NCBI GenBank assembly: GCA_946886975.1 | Contig: CAMPJV010000046.1 | Coordinates: 1 to 12,190 of the forward strand | Reading direction: 5' to 3' | DNA length: 12,190 nucleotides | Source of the DNA: an uncultured Taibaiella sp. | Lineage (GTDB): Bacteria; Bacteroidota; Bacteroidia; Chitinophagales; Chitinophagaceae | Shown: positions 1 to 7,255 of the stretch, piece after piece | How the letters are laid out: every line of letters starts with the position of its first letter | Numbering within the stretch: position 1 is the stretch's first letter | Made by a program: the position numbers and the translations under genes | The notes under the pieces: generated by a model | What the model was told of the DNA's origin: nothing | Seen by the model: the letters and a program-made list of their open reading frames with translations, nothing else | Database searches by the model: none

Positions 1-2649
1 GAAGGGGGTGAAGCAGATGTTGACCAGCTACGGTTCGTGATCCAGAAGCACGCGGCCACGCGCCTGCACTACGACTTTCGACTGGAGGTGAAAGGGGTAC
101 TGAAAAGCTGGGCCGTTCCCAAAGGCCCGTCCACGGACCCTGACGTTAAGAGGCTGGCCATGATGGTGGAAGACCACCCCTATGACTACAGGAACTTTGA
201 GGGCATTATACCAAAAGGAAACTATGGAGCGGGCACGGTGATCATCTGGGACGAAGGCTTCTATGAGCATGCGGACTCCGAAGGCATGTCTAAGAAAGAG
301 CAGGAAAAGCAACTGCTGAAGGATCTGCAGGCTGGCAAACTGAAGATCAATATGAAAGGGAAAAAGCTGAAGGGGGAGTTTGCCCTTGTCAGGTCGGGCA
401 GGGGCGAGGAGAACGCCTGGTTCCTGATGAAGCTGAAAGATAAGTACGCAAGCGGAGACGACATCACGCTAAAGGACAAGTCGGTTCGATCCCGAAAAAC
501 GATAGAGCAAGTGAAGAAGACCAGCACCAGTTTCTGGGAGTCAAACCGTGGCACGGCGAAGCCAAAGAAGGCTGCTGTTAAGTCGGCCGCAAAGCCGGCG
601 AAGAAAGCAGCTCCCGTGGCGAAAGCGGAAGTGCCGGCAACGGTAATGGACCTGATGAAGCAAGCGCCCAAAACACCCTTCCCCTCTGGGCTCCGACCGA
701 TGCTCGCCACGCTGGTGGACAAGCCCTTTGACAAGGAAGGCTGGTCTTACGAGGTGAAGTGGGATGGCTACCGCGCGCTTGCCTTTATGAACAAGAAAGC
801 GTTTGAGCTGAAGTCGAGGAATGACAAATCCTTCAATGAGAAATTCTACCCCGTCTACGAAGCCATACAGCAATGGGGCATCCAGGCAGTGGTAGACGGA
901 GAGATCGTAGTGGTGAAGGAGAATGGCATTGCGGATTTCGGTGCGCTGCAGAACTGGCGGAGCGAGGCGGACGGTTCGCTTATGTTTTACGTCTTTGACA
1001 TCCTTTGGCTTGACGGTAAAGACCTTACCCAACTACCTCTATCCGACAGGCGACAAATACTGAAGGCCAGCATGCCGGAAGATGACGGCATTATCCGGCT
1101 GAGCGAGACGTTTGATGCCTCTGGGCTTGAGTTCTTCAACCTGGCTGTTAAGATGGGCCTGGAAGGCATCCTGGCTAAGAAAGACAATAGCCTTTACTAC
1201 CCTGATGCGAGGTCGAAGGAGTGGCTGAAGGTAAAGGCAAATAAGCGTCAGGAGGTGGTAATAGGCGGGTACACCAGGAATGAGGGAACCAGCAAGCCCT
1301 TCAGCTCTCTGCTGGTAGGTGTGTTCGAGAAAGGCAAGCTACGCTACACAGGCAAGATAGGCACCGGCTTTAACCAGAAAATGCAGAAGGAGATGATGGA
1401 ACAGTTCCGGCCACTGATAGTTGACCAGCCGCCGTTCGTCAATGAACCGGATGTGAACAAGCCGTCACGGTTCCGGCCCAATCCCCCGAAGGCAGATGCT
1501 ACATGGCTGCAGCCAAAGCTTATATGCGAGGTGAGCTTTGCCGAGATGACCACGGACGGAGTGATGCGTCACCCTTCCTTTGAAGGGATGCGTATGGATA
1601 AGAAGCCTTCTGATGTGGTACTTGAAAAGGAAGCTCCGGTGGAAGAGCTGACGAGCAGTCAGAAGGACCTTACTTCCAAAAAGATGATCGCTCCTGCAAA
1701 GGGAAAAATTCGCAAGACGCTGCTGAATCCAAAAGACGAAACGCAGGTAAGAGACGTGGGAGGCCACGAGGTGAAGTTTACTAACCTGAGCAAGATATTC
1801 TGGCCGGATGAGAAGGTGACCAAGCGGGACATGCTGAACTACTATTACCAGGTGGCGCCTTACATGCTGCCTTACCTGAAGGACCGGCCTCAGTCGCTGA
1901 ACCGTCATCCCAATGGCATCAATGGCAAAAGCTTCTACCAGAAGAACGTAAAGGGAAAGGTGCCGGACTGGGTAGCAACTTTTCCGTACCATAGCGCAGC
2001 AGATGGCAGGGACAAGGAATTCCTGGTTTGCAATGAGGAAGCAAGTCTGCTGTACATGGCATCGCTTGGTTGCATAGAGATGAACCCATGGAGCAGCAGA
2101 ATAGATAAGCCGGACAATCCGGACTGGTGCATCATAGACCTCGATCCGGGCAAGAACACATTTGACCAGGTGATAGAAGCTGCAAAGGTAACATACGATG
2201 TATTGAACTCCCTGGATGTGCCATCCTATCCAAAGACATCGGGGTCAACAGGCATGCACATCTACATTCCCCTGGGGGCGAAGTACACCTACGATGATTC
2301 CAAAGAGTTTGCAAGGGCAATAGTGAAGATCGTACAGTCGCAAACATCGGGGTTCACAAGCATAGAAAGGCAAGTCTCCAAAAGAGGCGGGAAGATGTAC
2401 CTGGACTTCCTGCAGAATCGTCCGCAGGCCACGCTCGCTGCTCCCTACTCGCTTAGGCCAAAGCCGGGAGCTACAGTGTCTATGCCGCTCCAGTGGGACG
2501 AAGTGAAGCCGGGGCTGAAGATGAAAGACTTTACCATATTCAACGCGATGGAGCGGGTTCGCAGCACAGGCGATATTTTCAAGCCTGTTCTTGGAAAGGG
2601 CATCAGCCTGCAGAAGGTGCTCAAAAAGCTGGAGTCTCTCGGCAAGTAG
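1..2649 (+). CDS. ligD: DNA ligase D, multifunctional NHEJ enzyme (5' end outside window)
   Basis: ATP-dependent ligase D processes and seals double-strand breaks together with Ku in bacterial non-homologous end joining. Domain order is phosphoesterase, ligase, polymerase. The phosphoesterase (about nt 31-480) shows the metal and phosphate ligands of the family: His at 49-51, HYDFR at 67-81, and DHPYDY with His at 175-177 and Tyr at 187-189. The ligase has the KWDG nucleophile motif (Lys 757-759), FDILWLDG, EGILAKK and WLKVK, then an OB-fold. The polymerase (about nt 1760-2600) has the catalytic pair DLD (Asp 2137-2139 and 2143-2145), a GMHIYIP motif and the third Asp in YLDF (2404-2406). A Lys/Ala-rich linker joins the first two domains. 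The frame is open to nt 1, and a GTG at 37 falls inside the conserved phosphoesterase start (RFVIQKHAATRLHYDF), so the true start lies upstream. No ku gene is visible here. Confidence 0.96.
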   Translation, partial: EGGEADVDQLRFVIQKHAATRLHYDFRLEVKGVLKSWAVPKGPSTDPDVKRLAMMVEDHPYDYRNFEGIIPKGNYGAGTVIIWDEGFYEHADSEGMSKKEQEKQLLKDLQAGKLKINMKGKKLKGEFALVRSGRGEENAWFLMKLKDKYASGDDITLKDKSVRSRKTIEQVKKTSTSFWESNRGTAKPKKAAVKSAAKPAKKAAPVAKAEVPATVMDLMKQAPKTPFPSGLRPMLATLVDKPFDKEGWSYEVKWDGYRALAFMNKKAFELKSRNDKSFNEKFYPVYEAIQQWGIQAVVDGEIVVVKENGIADFGALQNWRSEADGSLMFYVFDILWLDGKDLTQLPLSDRRQILKASMPEDDGIIRLSETFDASGLEFFNLAVKMGLEGILAKKDNSLYYPDARSKEWLKVKANKRQEVVIGGYTRNEGTSKPFSSLLVGVFEKGKLRYTGKIGTGFNQKMQKEMMEQFRPLIVDQPPFVNEPDVNKPSRFRPNPPKADATWLQPKLICEVSFAEMTTDGVMRHPSFEGMRMDKKPSDVVLEKEAPVEELTSSQKDLTSKKMIAPAKGKIRKTLLNPKDETQVRDVGGHEVKFTNLSKIFWPDEKVTKRDMLNYYYQVAPYMLPYLKDRPQSLNRHPNGINGKSFYQKNVKGKVPDWVATFPYHSAADGRDKEFLVCNEEASLLYMASLGCIEMNPWSSRIDKPDNPDWCIIDLDPGKNTFDQVIEAAKVTYDVLNSLDVPSYPKTSGSTGMHIYIPLGAKYTYDDSKEFARAIVKIVQSQTSGFTSIERQVSKRGGKMYLDFLQNRPQATLAAPYSLRPKPGATVSMPLQWDEVKPGLKMKDFTIFNAMERVRSTGDIFKPVLGKGISLQKVLKKLESLGK

Positions 2650-2667
2650 TTGGGTCCTGTCTGTAAG

Positions 2668-2688
2668 TTATCCACCATGGTGGCATAA
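2668..2688. repeat. 12-bp perfect palindrome with flanking arms, downstream of ligD
   Basis: CCACCATGGTGG (2672-2683) is a perfect palindrome. The flanks extend it: TTAT on the left pairs with ATAA on the right if one C (2684) is bulged. It lies about 20 nt past the ligD stop. No T-run follows on either strand, so it is a weak candidate for an intrinsic terminator. It could be a protein-binding site, an mRNA 3' stabilising hairpin, or chance. A small AT-rich stem, AAATAC/GTATTT (2688-2703), follows immediately. Confidence 0.4.
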
Positions 2689-2749
2689 AATACCCTTGTA
2701 TTTCCTTGTAGAACGGCAGACCTTGTGCTCCGAAAGAAAGCCTGCGTTC

Positions 2750-2986
2750 ATGGAAATCCATTTTTATCTAAATGAAAAAGAAGTGCCAAAGGTGTTTTTT
2801 AAGCAATTCTCTTCCCGGTGTCATGCCTGGCTAACCATTATTGACAAGTACCAGTCCTTGCTGGAAAGCGGGAACCGCTACCTGAAGCTGAACTACATAC
2901 CAGCCAATAACGATGTGGTGCCTGTTTATGACGAAAACGACCCTGTCCTTAAGCAGCTTCATAAAGAAGTAGTGACAGGCAAGTAA
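2750..2986 (+). CDS. Small soluble protein of unknown function (78 aa)
   Basis: I do not recognise this protein. The ATG at 2750 gives a compact 78-residue product, MEIHFYLNEKEV..., with no signal peptide or membrane segment. It is mixed alpha/beta in character, with an aromatic N-terminal strand, a single Cys-His pair (RCHAW) and an acidic patch near the end (YDENDP). The frame is open further upstream into the end of ligD, but that extension (from 2591) reads as low-complexity Ser/Arg-rich sequence and overlaps ligD, so ATG 2750 is preferred. It lies 100 nt after ligD and 64 nt before the next gene on the same strand, so co-transcription with ligD is possible but not shown. No clear Shine-Dalgarno sequence is present, as is normal in Bacteroidota. 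It is probably a real lineage-restricted gene because the product looks protein-like and fills the gap. Confidence 0.6.
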   Translation: MEIHFYLNEKEVPKVFFKQFSSRCHAWLTIIDKYQSLLESGNRYLKLNYIPANNDVVPVYDENDPVLKQLHKEVVTGK

Positions 2987-3012
2987 GCCAGATGTTAATC
3001 CAGTACTAATGG

Positions 3013-3044
3013 GTTGGCGGAATCGTGGTGACTTCCTAATATTG
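3013..3044 (+). promoter_or_regulatory. Candidate Bacteroidota sigma-ABfr-type promoter for the 173-aa gene
   Basis: GTTG at 3013-3016 is followed after 20 nt by TAATATTG at 3037-3044. The Bacteroidota consensus is TTTG (or TTG), 19-21 nt, then TAnnTTTG. The -7 element here matches 5 of 6 fixed positions, and the spacing is ideal. The element ends only 6 nt before the ATG at 3051, so transcription would begin at or next to the start codon. Confidence 0.4.
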
Positions 3045-3050
3045 CCATCT

Positions 3051-3572
3051 ATGAAAAAGCAAACAATTTGTCTGGTATTAGCGATGCTATGCCTTACTGC
3101 TACCGCCTTCGCCCAGGAACAAACCCAGAAGCAACTTCATATCTATGAAGGACTGAACTTCGGAACTACTAAATCAGAATACTACAAACAATTCCCGGAA
3201 CAGCGGGTAGTGATTAATAAATACAAGTACACCTTTCATCCAGGCTTTTACAAGGACAGCATCCTGACCTCGCTTGTTATCGCCACCGATACTATGGGTG
3301 TTGATTCATTTAAGAAGGTGGAGATGGCGATGTATAACTTGTCAGATCTCTACACCCGAGAGTTCGACAAGCCAGGCCTTTACAATAAAAACATTGGTCC
3401 GAATAAGGTGCTGAAGGGACGTTTTGTTCTGCTGACCTTCTGGAACATCGGACCTAAATATGTTCCGATCACACTTTACAGAACTAAGCAGGACATGTAT
3501 TATGCGACCTGCAAGCTAGAGAACAAAGCCTTTGAGGCGTCCCTGGCTGAAGCAGACACTAAGAAGGATTAG
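3051..3572 (+). CDS. Secreted protein of unknown function (173 aa)
   Basis: I do not recognise this family. The N-terminus MKKQTICLVLAMLCLTATAF is a clear Sec signal peptide (Lys-Lys, hydrophobic core) with a probable signal peptidase I site after AFA (before QEQT). There is no lipobox Cys, so the mature protein of about 150 residues should be periplasmic or exported. It is rich in aromatic and charged residues (for example HIYEGLNFG, YYKQFPEQ, KYKYTFHPGFYKD), suggesting a small mostly beta fold. One Cys remains in the mature part (YYATCKLENK). ATG 3051 is chosen over an in-frame ATG at 3009 because it puts the signal peptide at the start; the 14 extra residues (GWRNRGDF...) do not fit one. 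The gene is preceded by a promoter-like element and followed by a hairpin, so it may be a single-gene transcript. Confidence 0.82.
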   Translation: MKKQTICLVLAMLCLTATAFAQEQTQKQLHIYEGLNFGTTKSEYYKQFPEQRVVINKYKYTFHPGFYKDSILTSLVIATDTMGVDSFKKVEMAMYNLSDLYTREFDKPGLYNKNIGPNKVLKGRFVLLTFWNIGPKYVPITLYRTKQDMYYATCKLENKAFEASLAEADTKKD

Positions 3573-3581
3573 AGCTTTTGA

Positions 3582-3626
3582 AGTTTGCTGATCAAACTGA
3601 TTCGGAGGATAGCTTTGGCTATCCTC
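3582..3626 (+). terminator. Probable terminator after the 173-aa gene
   Basis: Two hairpins stand in tandem. AGTTTG/CAAACT (3582-3587 with 3593-3598) is a 6-bp stem. GAGGATAGC/GCTATCCTC (3605-3613 with 3618-3626) is a perfect 9-bp stem with a TTTG loop. The second is followed by TGATTTTAT, a short interrupted T-run. The position, 33-54 nt after the upstream stop codon and before the DUF885 gene, fits an intrinsic terminator, though the T-tract is weak. Confidence 0.6.
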
Positions 3627-3695
3627 TGATTTTATGTATTGAAGAAGCAGGCAGAAGTTTCCCGTTTTATATATTTTGGAGGGAAATCTCCTTAC

Positions 3696-5465
3696 ATGAA
3701 GTATGCGTTTTCTTGTCTGCTGATATCTCTATGCCTGCTCTCGTGCAGGTCGAATTCAAACCAGAACGGAGTGAAAACAGTGGACGCAGAATTCGATACC
3801 TATAAGGAGCAATTCGTTGAGGTGCTCTGGAAGCTATACCCCGGTTGGGCTTCAAGCCAGGGCTATCACAAGTACGATAGTCTGCTCGTGGTGCCTGATT
3901 CTAACGCAAGAAACAAAGAAAAGGTATTCGCGAAGTCGCACATGGACTGGCTGGCCACATTCGATAAGGACAAGCTGTCAGACAATAACAAGACCGATTA
4001 CCTGATGATGCAGGACTTCCTTCAAAGCATCATATGGTCGATAGATACGCTACGCTCGTTCGAATGGAATCCCTCTCAGTACAATATAGCTGAAGGGTTT
4101 GCAATGATGCTGAACGACAACTATGATTCTCTTGATAACAGGCTGAGGAACTTTTACCTCCGGATGGCTTACGTTCCGGCCTATTACGAGGCAGCTAAGC
4201 TCAACATAAAGAATCCTACCGCAGAACATACACAGCTTGCAATAGAACAGAACCTTGGCGGAGTATCCGTATTTGAAACCGAGCTTGATGACGCGTTGTC
4301 TAAGTCGCACCTGAGCGACGACGAAAAGGGAAAGATGAAAGAAAGGGCGGCGGCAGTGGTGACAGCTATAAAAGGCTACACCGATTGGCTCAGCGGGCTG
4401 AATAACCGTGAGCCCCGAAGCTTCAGGCTTGGCAGATCGCTGTATGCTCAGAAGTTTAAGTACGATATACAATCCGGCTATTCGGTAGACGAGATCTACA
4501 GCAAGGCACTTGCTCATAAGAAGGAGCTTCATCAAAAGATGTACGTAACAGCGAGTCAGCTATGGCCCAAATACATGGGCGGCGGTCCCAGACCTGCGGA
4601 CACCCTGGCGCTGATCCGCGCCGTAATTGATAAGGTTTCTCAAAGGCACGCTAACCCTGATTCTTTTCAGCAGGTTATTGAACAGCAAATCCCCTCCCTG
4701 GTAAGCTTTATAAAAAACAAGGACCTCATATATCTTGATTCATCAAAGCCGTTGGTTATCCGGAAGGAGCCCGCATATATGGCCGGAGTAGCCGGCGCGT
4801 CAATTAGCTCTCCTGGTCCGTATGACAAGCATGGAAATACCTACTACAACGTTGGCAGCCTTTCAGGCTGGAGCGCGGAAAAGGCGGAGAGCTACTTGCG
4901 AGAGTACAATTACTATACGCTGCAGATACTGAATATCCATGAAGCATTGCCAGGCCACTACACACAACTTGTATATGCAAACCAGTCCCCGAGCATCATC
5001 AAAGCCATACTGGGTAATAACACTATGATAGAAGGCTGGGCTGTGTACACAGAACTGATGATGCTTGAGAACGGTTACGGCGCTCCGGAGGGCAGTGACG
5101 AGCCAGAGCCTGAGATGTGGCTGATGTACTATAAATGGAACCTGCGCAGTACCTGTAATATGATACTGGACTACAATGTGCATGCGAACAATATGAGCAA
5201 AGAAGAGGCAATGCACCTCCTCGTTGATGAAGCCTTTCAGCAGCAAGCCGAGGCCGAAGGGAAGTGGAGGAGGGTCAGTGTAACCTCAGTTCAGCTCTGC
5301 TGCTATTTCACGGGGTTCACGGAGATATACGAGCTGCGGGAGGAGCTAAAGACTAAGATGGGTGACAAGTTTAACCTGAAAGCATTCCATGAGAAGTTCC
5401 TGAGCTATGGAAGCGCCCCGGTGAAATACATTCGCCAGATGATGCTTAAGGATCTCGCTGGCTAA
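3696..5465 (+). CDS. DUF885-family lipoprotein, predicted zinc metallopeptidase-like
   Basis: This 589-residue protein belongs to the DUF885 family. The N-terminus is a lipoprotein signal: MKYAFSCLLISLCLLSCRSN, with lipobox LLSC and Cys at residue 17, so it should be membrane-anchored on the periplasmic side or at the outer membrane. The family hallmark HEALPGH is at residues 415-421 (nt 4938-4958), an HExxPGH variant of a zinc-binding HExxH motif. IEGWAVYTE follows, with a conserved Glu at 446 as a likely third ligand. The rest is mostly helical. Substrate is unknown; peptidase activity is inferred from the motif. ATG 3696 is chosen over an in-frame TTG at 3639 because it gives an intact lipoprotein signal. 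A GGAGGG stretch (3678-3683) sits 12 nt upstream, unusual in a phylum that mostly ignores Shine-Dalgarno sequences. Its length is normal for the family and no frameshift is seen. Confidence 0.9.
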   Translation: MKYAFSCLLISLCLLSCRSNSNQNGVKTVDAEFDTYKEQFVEVLWKLYPGWASSQGYHKYDSLLVVPDSNARNKEKVFAKSHMDWLATFDKDKLSDNNKTDYLMMQDFLQSIIWSIDTLRSFEWNPSQYNIAEGFAMMLNDNYDSLDNRLRNFYLRMAYVPAYYEAAKLNIKNPTAEHTQLAIEQNLGGVSVFETELDDALSKSHLSDDEKGKMKERAAAVVTAIKGYTDWLSGLNNREPRSFRLGRSLYAQKFKYDIQSGYSVDEIYSKALAHKKELHQKMYVTASQLWPKYMGGGPRPADTLALIRAVIDKVSQRHANPDSFQQVIEQQIPSLVSFIKNKDLIYLDSSKPLVIRKEPAYMAGVAGASISSPGPYDKHGNTYYNVGSLSGWSAEKAESYLREYNYYTLQILNIHEALPGHYTQLVYANQSPSIIKAILGNNTMIEGWAVYTELMMLENGYGAPEGSDEPEPEMWLMYYKWNLRSTCNMILDYNVHANNMSKEEAMHLLVDEAFQQQAEAEGKWRRVSVTSVQLCCYFTGFTEIYELREELKTKMGDKFNLKAFHEKFLSYGSAPVKYIRQMMLKDLAG

Positions 5466-5502
5466 ACATGGAGCATTAGAGGACGCCATCTGGATTCACC
5501 AT

Positions 5503-5536
5503 AAAAAAAGAAGAGGCTGCCTTAGACAACCTCTTC
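5503..5536 (-). terminator. Intrinsic terminator for the SulP gene
   Basis: Inverted repeat at 5510-5536 (outer arms GAAGAGG/CCTCTTC, 7 bp) next to an A7 tract at 5503-5509, which reads as U7 on the minus strand. On the minus-strand RNA the two imperfect positions become G-U wobbles, giving a 12-bp stem with a UAA loop, then U7. On the plus strand the same positions are C-A mismatches and no T-run follows. It starts about 22 nt past the SulP stop codon. Confidence 0.85.
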
Positions 5537-5558
5537 CTCAATATACCGCTCTATTTCC

Positions 5559-7166
5559 TTAATGGACAGACTGGACATTTTGCTGATTTTCGATATTGTA
5601 CTTCTCTCTGAATCCCTCAAGGGTGCATGTGATGTTTTTCAAAGGCGCTTTGATATCACGGAACTCTCTTATTAATTCAAGGACATCAAAATCTATATAG
5701 TCAGAGTGGGAAGCGTCAATGATCACTTTGCTATTTGCAGGTATGTGGTCAAGCGTCTGCCTGATAGCAGCCTTGTTCAGAAACGATACCTCTTCAGCGA
5801 GCCGGATCCTGACAATATCACCCTCCTGGTGCTGGTCCTTGTGAAAGAAATAAGAGTTCTTCAGGTTGCCATGTAAAATGGCTGCGGATGCTGCTATAAG
5901 TCCGGCAACTACACCCACAAGCAGGCCTTCACCTTTTAACGGCTGATACAATCCAAAGAGGTCTATGCCAAGGATTGTAGCCACTGTGACGAAGAAGGGT
6001 ATCGCCTGGTATTTGCCATTCTTAAGGACATTCGAGAAAATAGAGAGATTGCAGAGCTTATACCCTGTCAGTAACAGGATGGCTGCAAGGGAGGCCAATG
6101 GAATAAGGCTGAGCAGAGTAGGGATGGATATTACACAAACAAGCAATAAAAATCCGTGGAATATCGCCGAGATCCTGGTCTTGGCTCCTGCGTGTAAATT
6201 AGCGCTGCTCCTTACAATAACGCTCGTAATGGGCAGTCCTCCGATCAATCCTGAAATAGTATTCCCAACCCCCTGAGCGAAGAGCTCCCTGTTTGTATTT
6301 GTAACGTTCCGTTCAGGGTCAAGATTGTCTATAGCTTCGATGCATAGCAATGTTTCGAGAGACGCAATTATCGCAATCATCACACCAGTTATGATGACCT
6401 TGCTATTCAGAAATCCTCGAAGGTCAGGTAAAGTGAAAAAGCTCATGAAATGGGCTGGACTTTCTGCCGCGGGTAGCTGAACCAGGTGCGTTTCATTAAG
6501 TGCCAGAGGGCTACTCATTGACTTAAATGCTTCATTGAGAACCATAGCCACAACAACTGCTACTAGGGCGCCAGGAATAAACTTAACCCTTTTCTTAATG
6601 AATGGCTTGTCCCACATGATCATTATGATTAAAGACAGCAGACAAATAATTACAGCTCCGGCGTTGACATGCTGCAATGGCAGCAACAGTTCGTGCCAGT
6701 CACCCATATTGAAATCAGTGAGTATTCCTTTCTGGTCCCGGTCATATCCAACCGCGTGCGGGATCTGCTTGGCTATGATCAATATGCCAATACTTGTCAG
6801 CAATCCCTTTATGACACTGGACGGGAAGTAGTTGGCAATGCCGCCCAGGCGCGCAATGCTGATCAGGATCTGGATAACGCCTGCGATAACTACCGCGCAA
6901 AGAAACAGGTCAAAAGAGCCAATGTTGGTAATAGCGGCAAGTACCAGAGCTGCCAGTCCTGCTGCAGGCCCGCTTACACTGAGATTGGAGCCGCTCAATG
7001 AGCCAATGACAATGCCGCCTATAATGCCCGAAATCAGACCGCTAAAGAACGGAGCGCCTGAGGCTAGTGAAATACCCAGGCAAAGTGGAAGCGCGACGAG
7101 GAAAACTACAAGCCCTGATGGTAGATCGGTCTTTATGTACTTAAATGTTAATCCTTTAGGATTCAT
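5559..7166 (-). CDS. SulP-family inorganic anion transporter with STAS domain
   Basis: This 535-residue inner-membrane protein belongs to the SulP (SLC26-like) family, which moves sulfate, bicarbonate or other anions, often with Na+ or H+. The first ~440 residues are strongly hydrophobic, consistent with about 10-14 membrane segments. Family motifs are intact: the N-terminal LPSGLVVFLVALPLCLGISL, VSGPAAGLAA, and a long conserved block with TNRELFAQGVGN, SGLIGGLPITSVIVRSSAN and AGAKTR. A short C-terminal STAS domain follows (about 452-520, VRIRLAEEVSFLNKAAI and VIIDASHSDYIDFDVLELI), as in anti-sigma-factor antagonists, probably regulatory. Substrate cannot be read from sequence. Bicarbonate is possible, but no carbonic anhydrase gene, a common partner, is adjacent. 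It converges with the DUF885 gene, with a dedicated terminator between. I see no strong promoter match upstream of its ATG (7164-7166). Confidence 0.94.
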   Translation of the reverse strand: MNPKGLTFKYIKTDLPSGLVVFLVALPLCLGISLASGAPFFSGLISGIIGGIVIGSLSGSNLSVSGPAAGLAALVLAAITNIGSFDLFLCAVVIAGVIQILISIARLGGIANYFPSSVIKGLLTSIGILIIAKQIPHAVGYDRDQKGILTDFNMGDWHELLLPLQHVNAGAVIICLLSLIIMIMWDKPFIKKRVKFIPGALVAVVVAMVLNEAFKSMSSPLALNETHLVQLPAAESPAHFMSFFTLPDLRGFLNSKVIITGVMIAIIASLETLLCIEAIDNLDPERNVTNTNRELFAQGVGNTISGLIGGLPITSVIVRSSANLHAGAKTRISAIFHGFLLLVCVISIPTLLSLIPLASLAAILLLTGYKLCNLSIFSNVLKNGKYQAIPFFVTVATILGIDLFGLYQPLKGEGLLVGVVAGLIAASAAILHGNLKNSYFFHKDQHQEGDIVRIRLAEEVSFLNKAAIRQTLDHIPANSKVIIDASHSDYIDFDVLELIREFRDIKAPLKNITCTLEGFREKYNIENQQNVQSVH

Positions 7167-7255
7167 ACACTATACTTTAATGTTGAAGTAATTAGAGTAC
7201 TGCTTAAACAGTTCAATGGCAATGCTCCCCGGAGGGGTAACTCTGTAGCTTAACG

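Noticed and set aside
541..1992. Long minus-strand frames opposite ligD (541-1032 and 1465-1992)
   Set aside because: They lie wholly antisense to conserved ligase and polymerase motifs and encode no recognisable protein; such frames are common opposite moderately GC-rich genes.
2668..2676. Near-match to a DnaA box (TTATCCACC)
   Set aside because: A single imperfect copy with no dnaA/dnaN, no cluster of boxes and no AT-rich unwinding region; not evidence for an origin.
2591..2749. N-terminal extension of the 78-aa gene overlapping the end of ligD
   Set aside because: The extension is a Ser/Arg/Trp-rich out-of-frame reading of ligD and the intergenic palindrome; ATG 2750 gives a coherent protein.
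3578..3805. 75-residue frame over the terminator and the start of the DUF885 gene
   Set aside because: It crosses a hairpin and overlaps the lipoprotein signal of the recognised gene in another frame.
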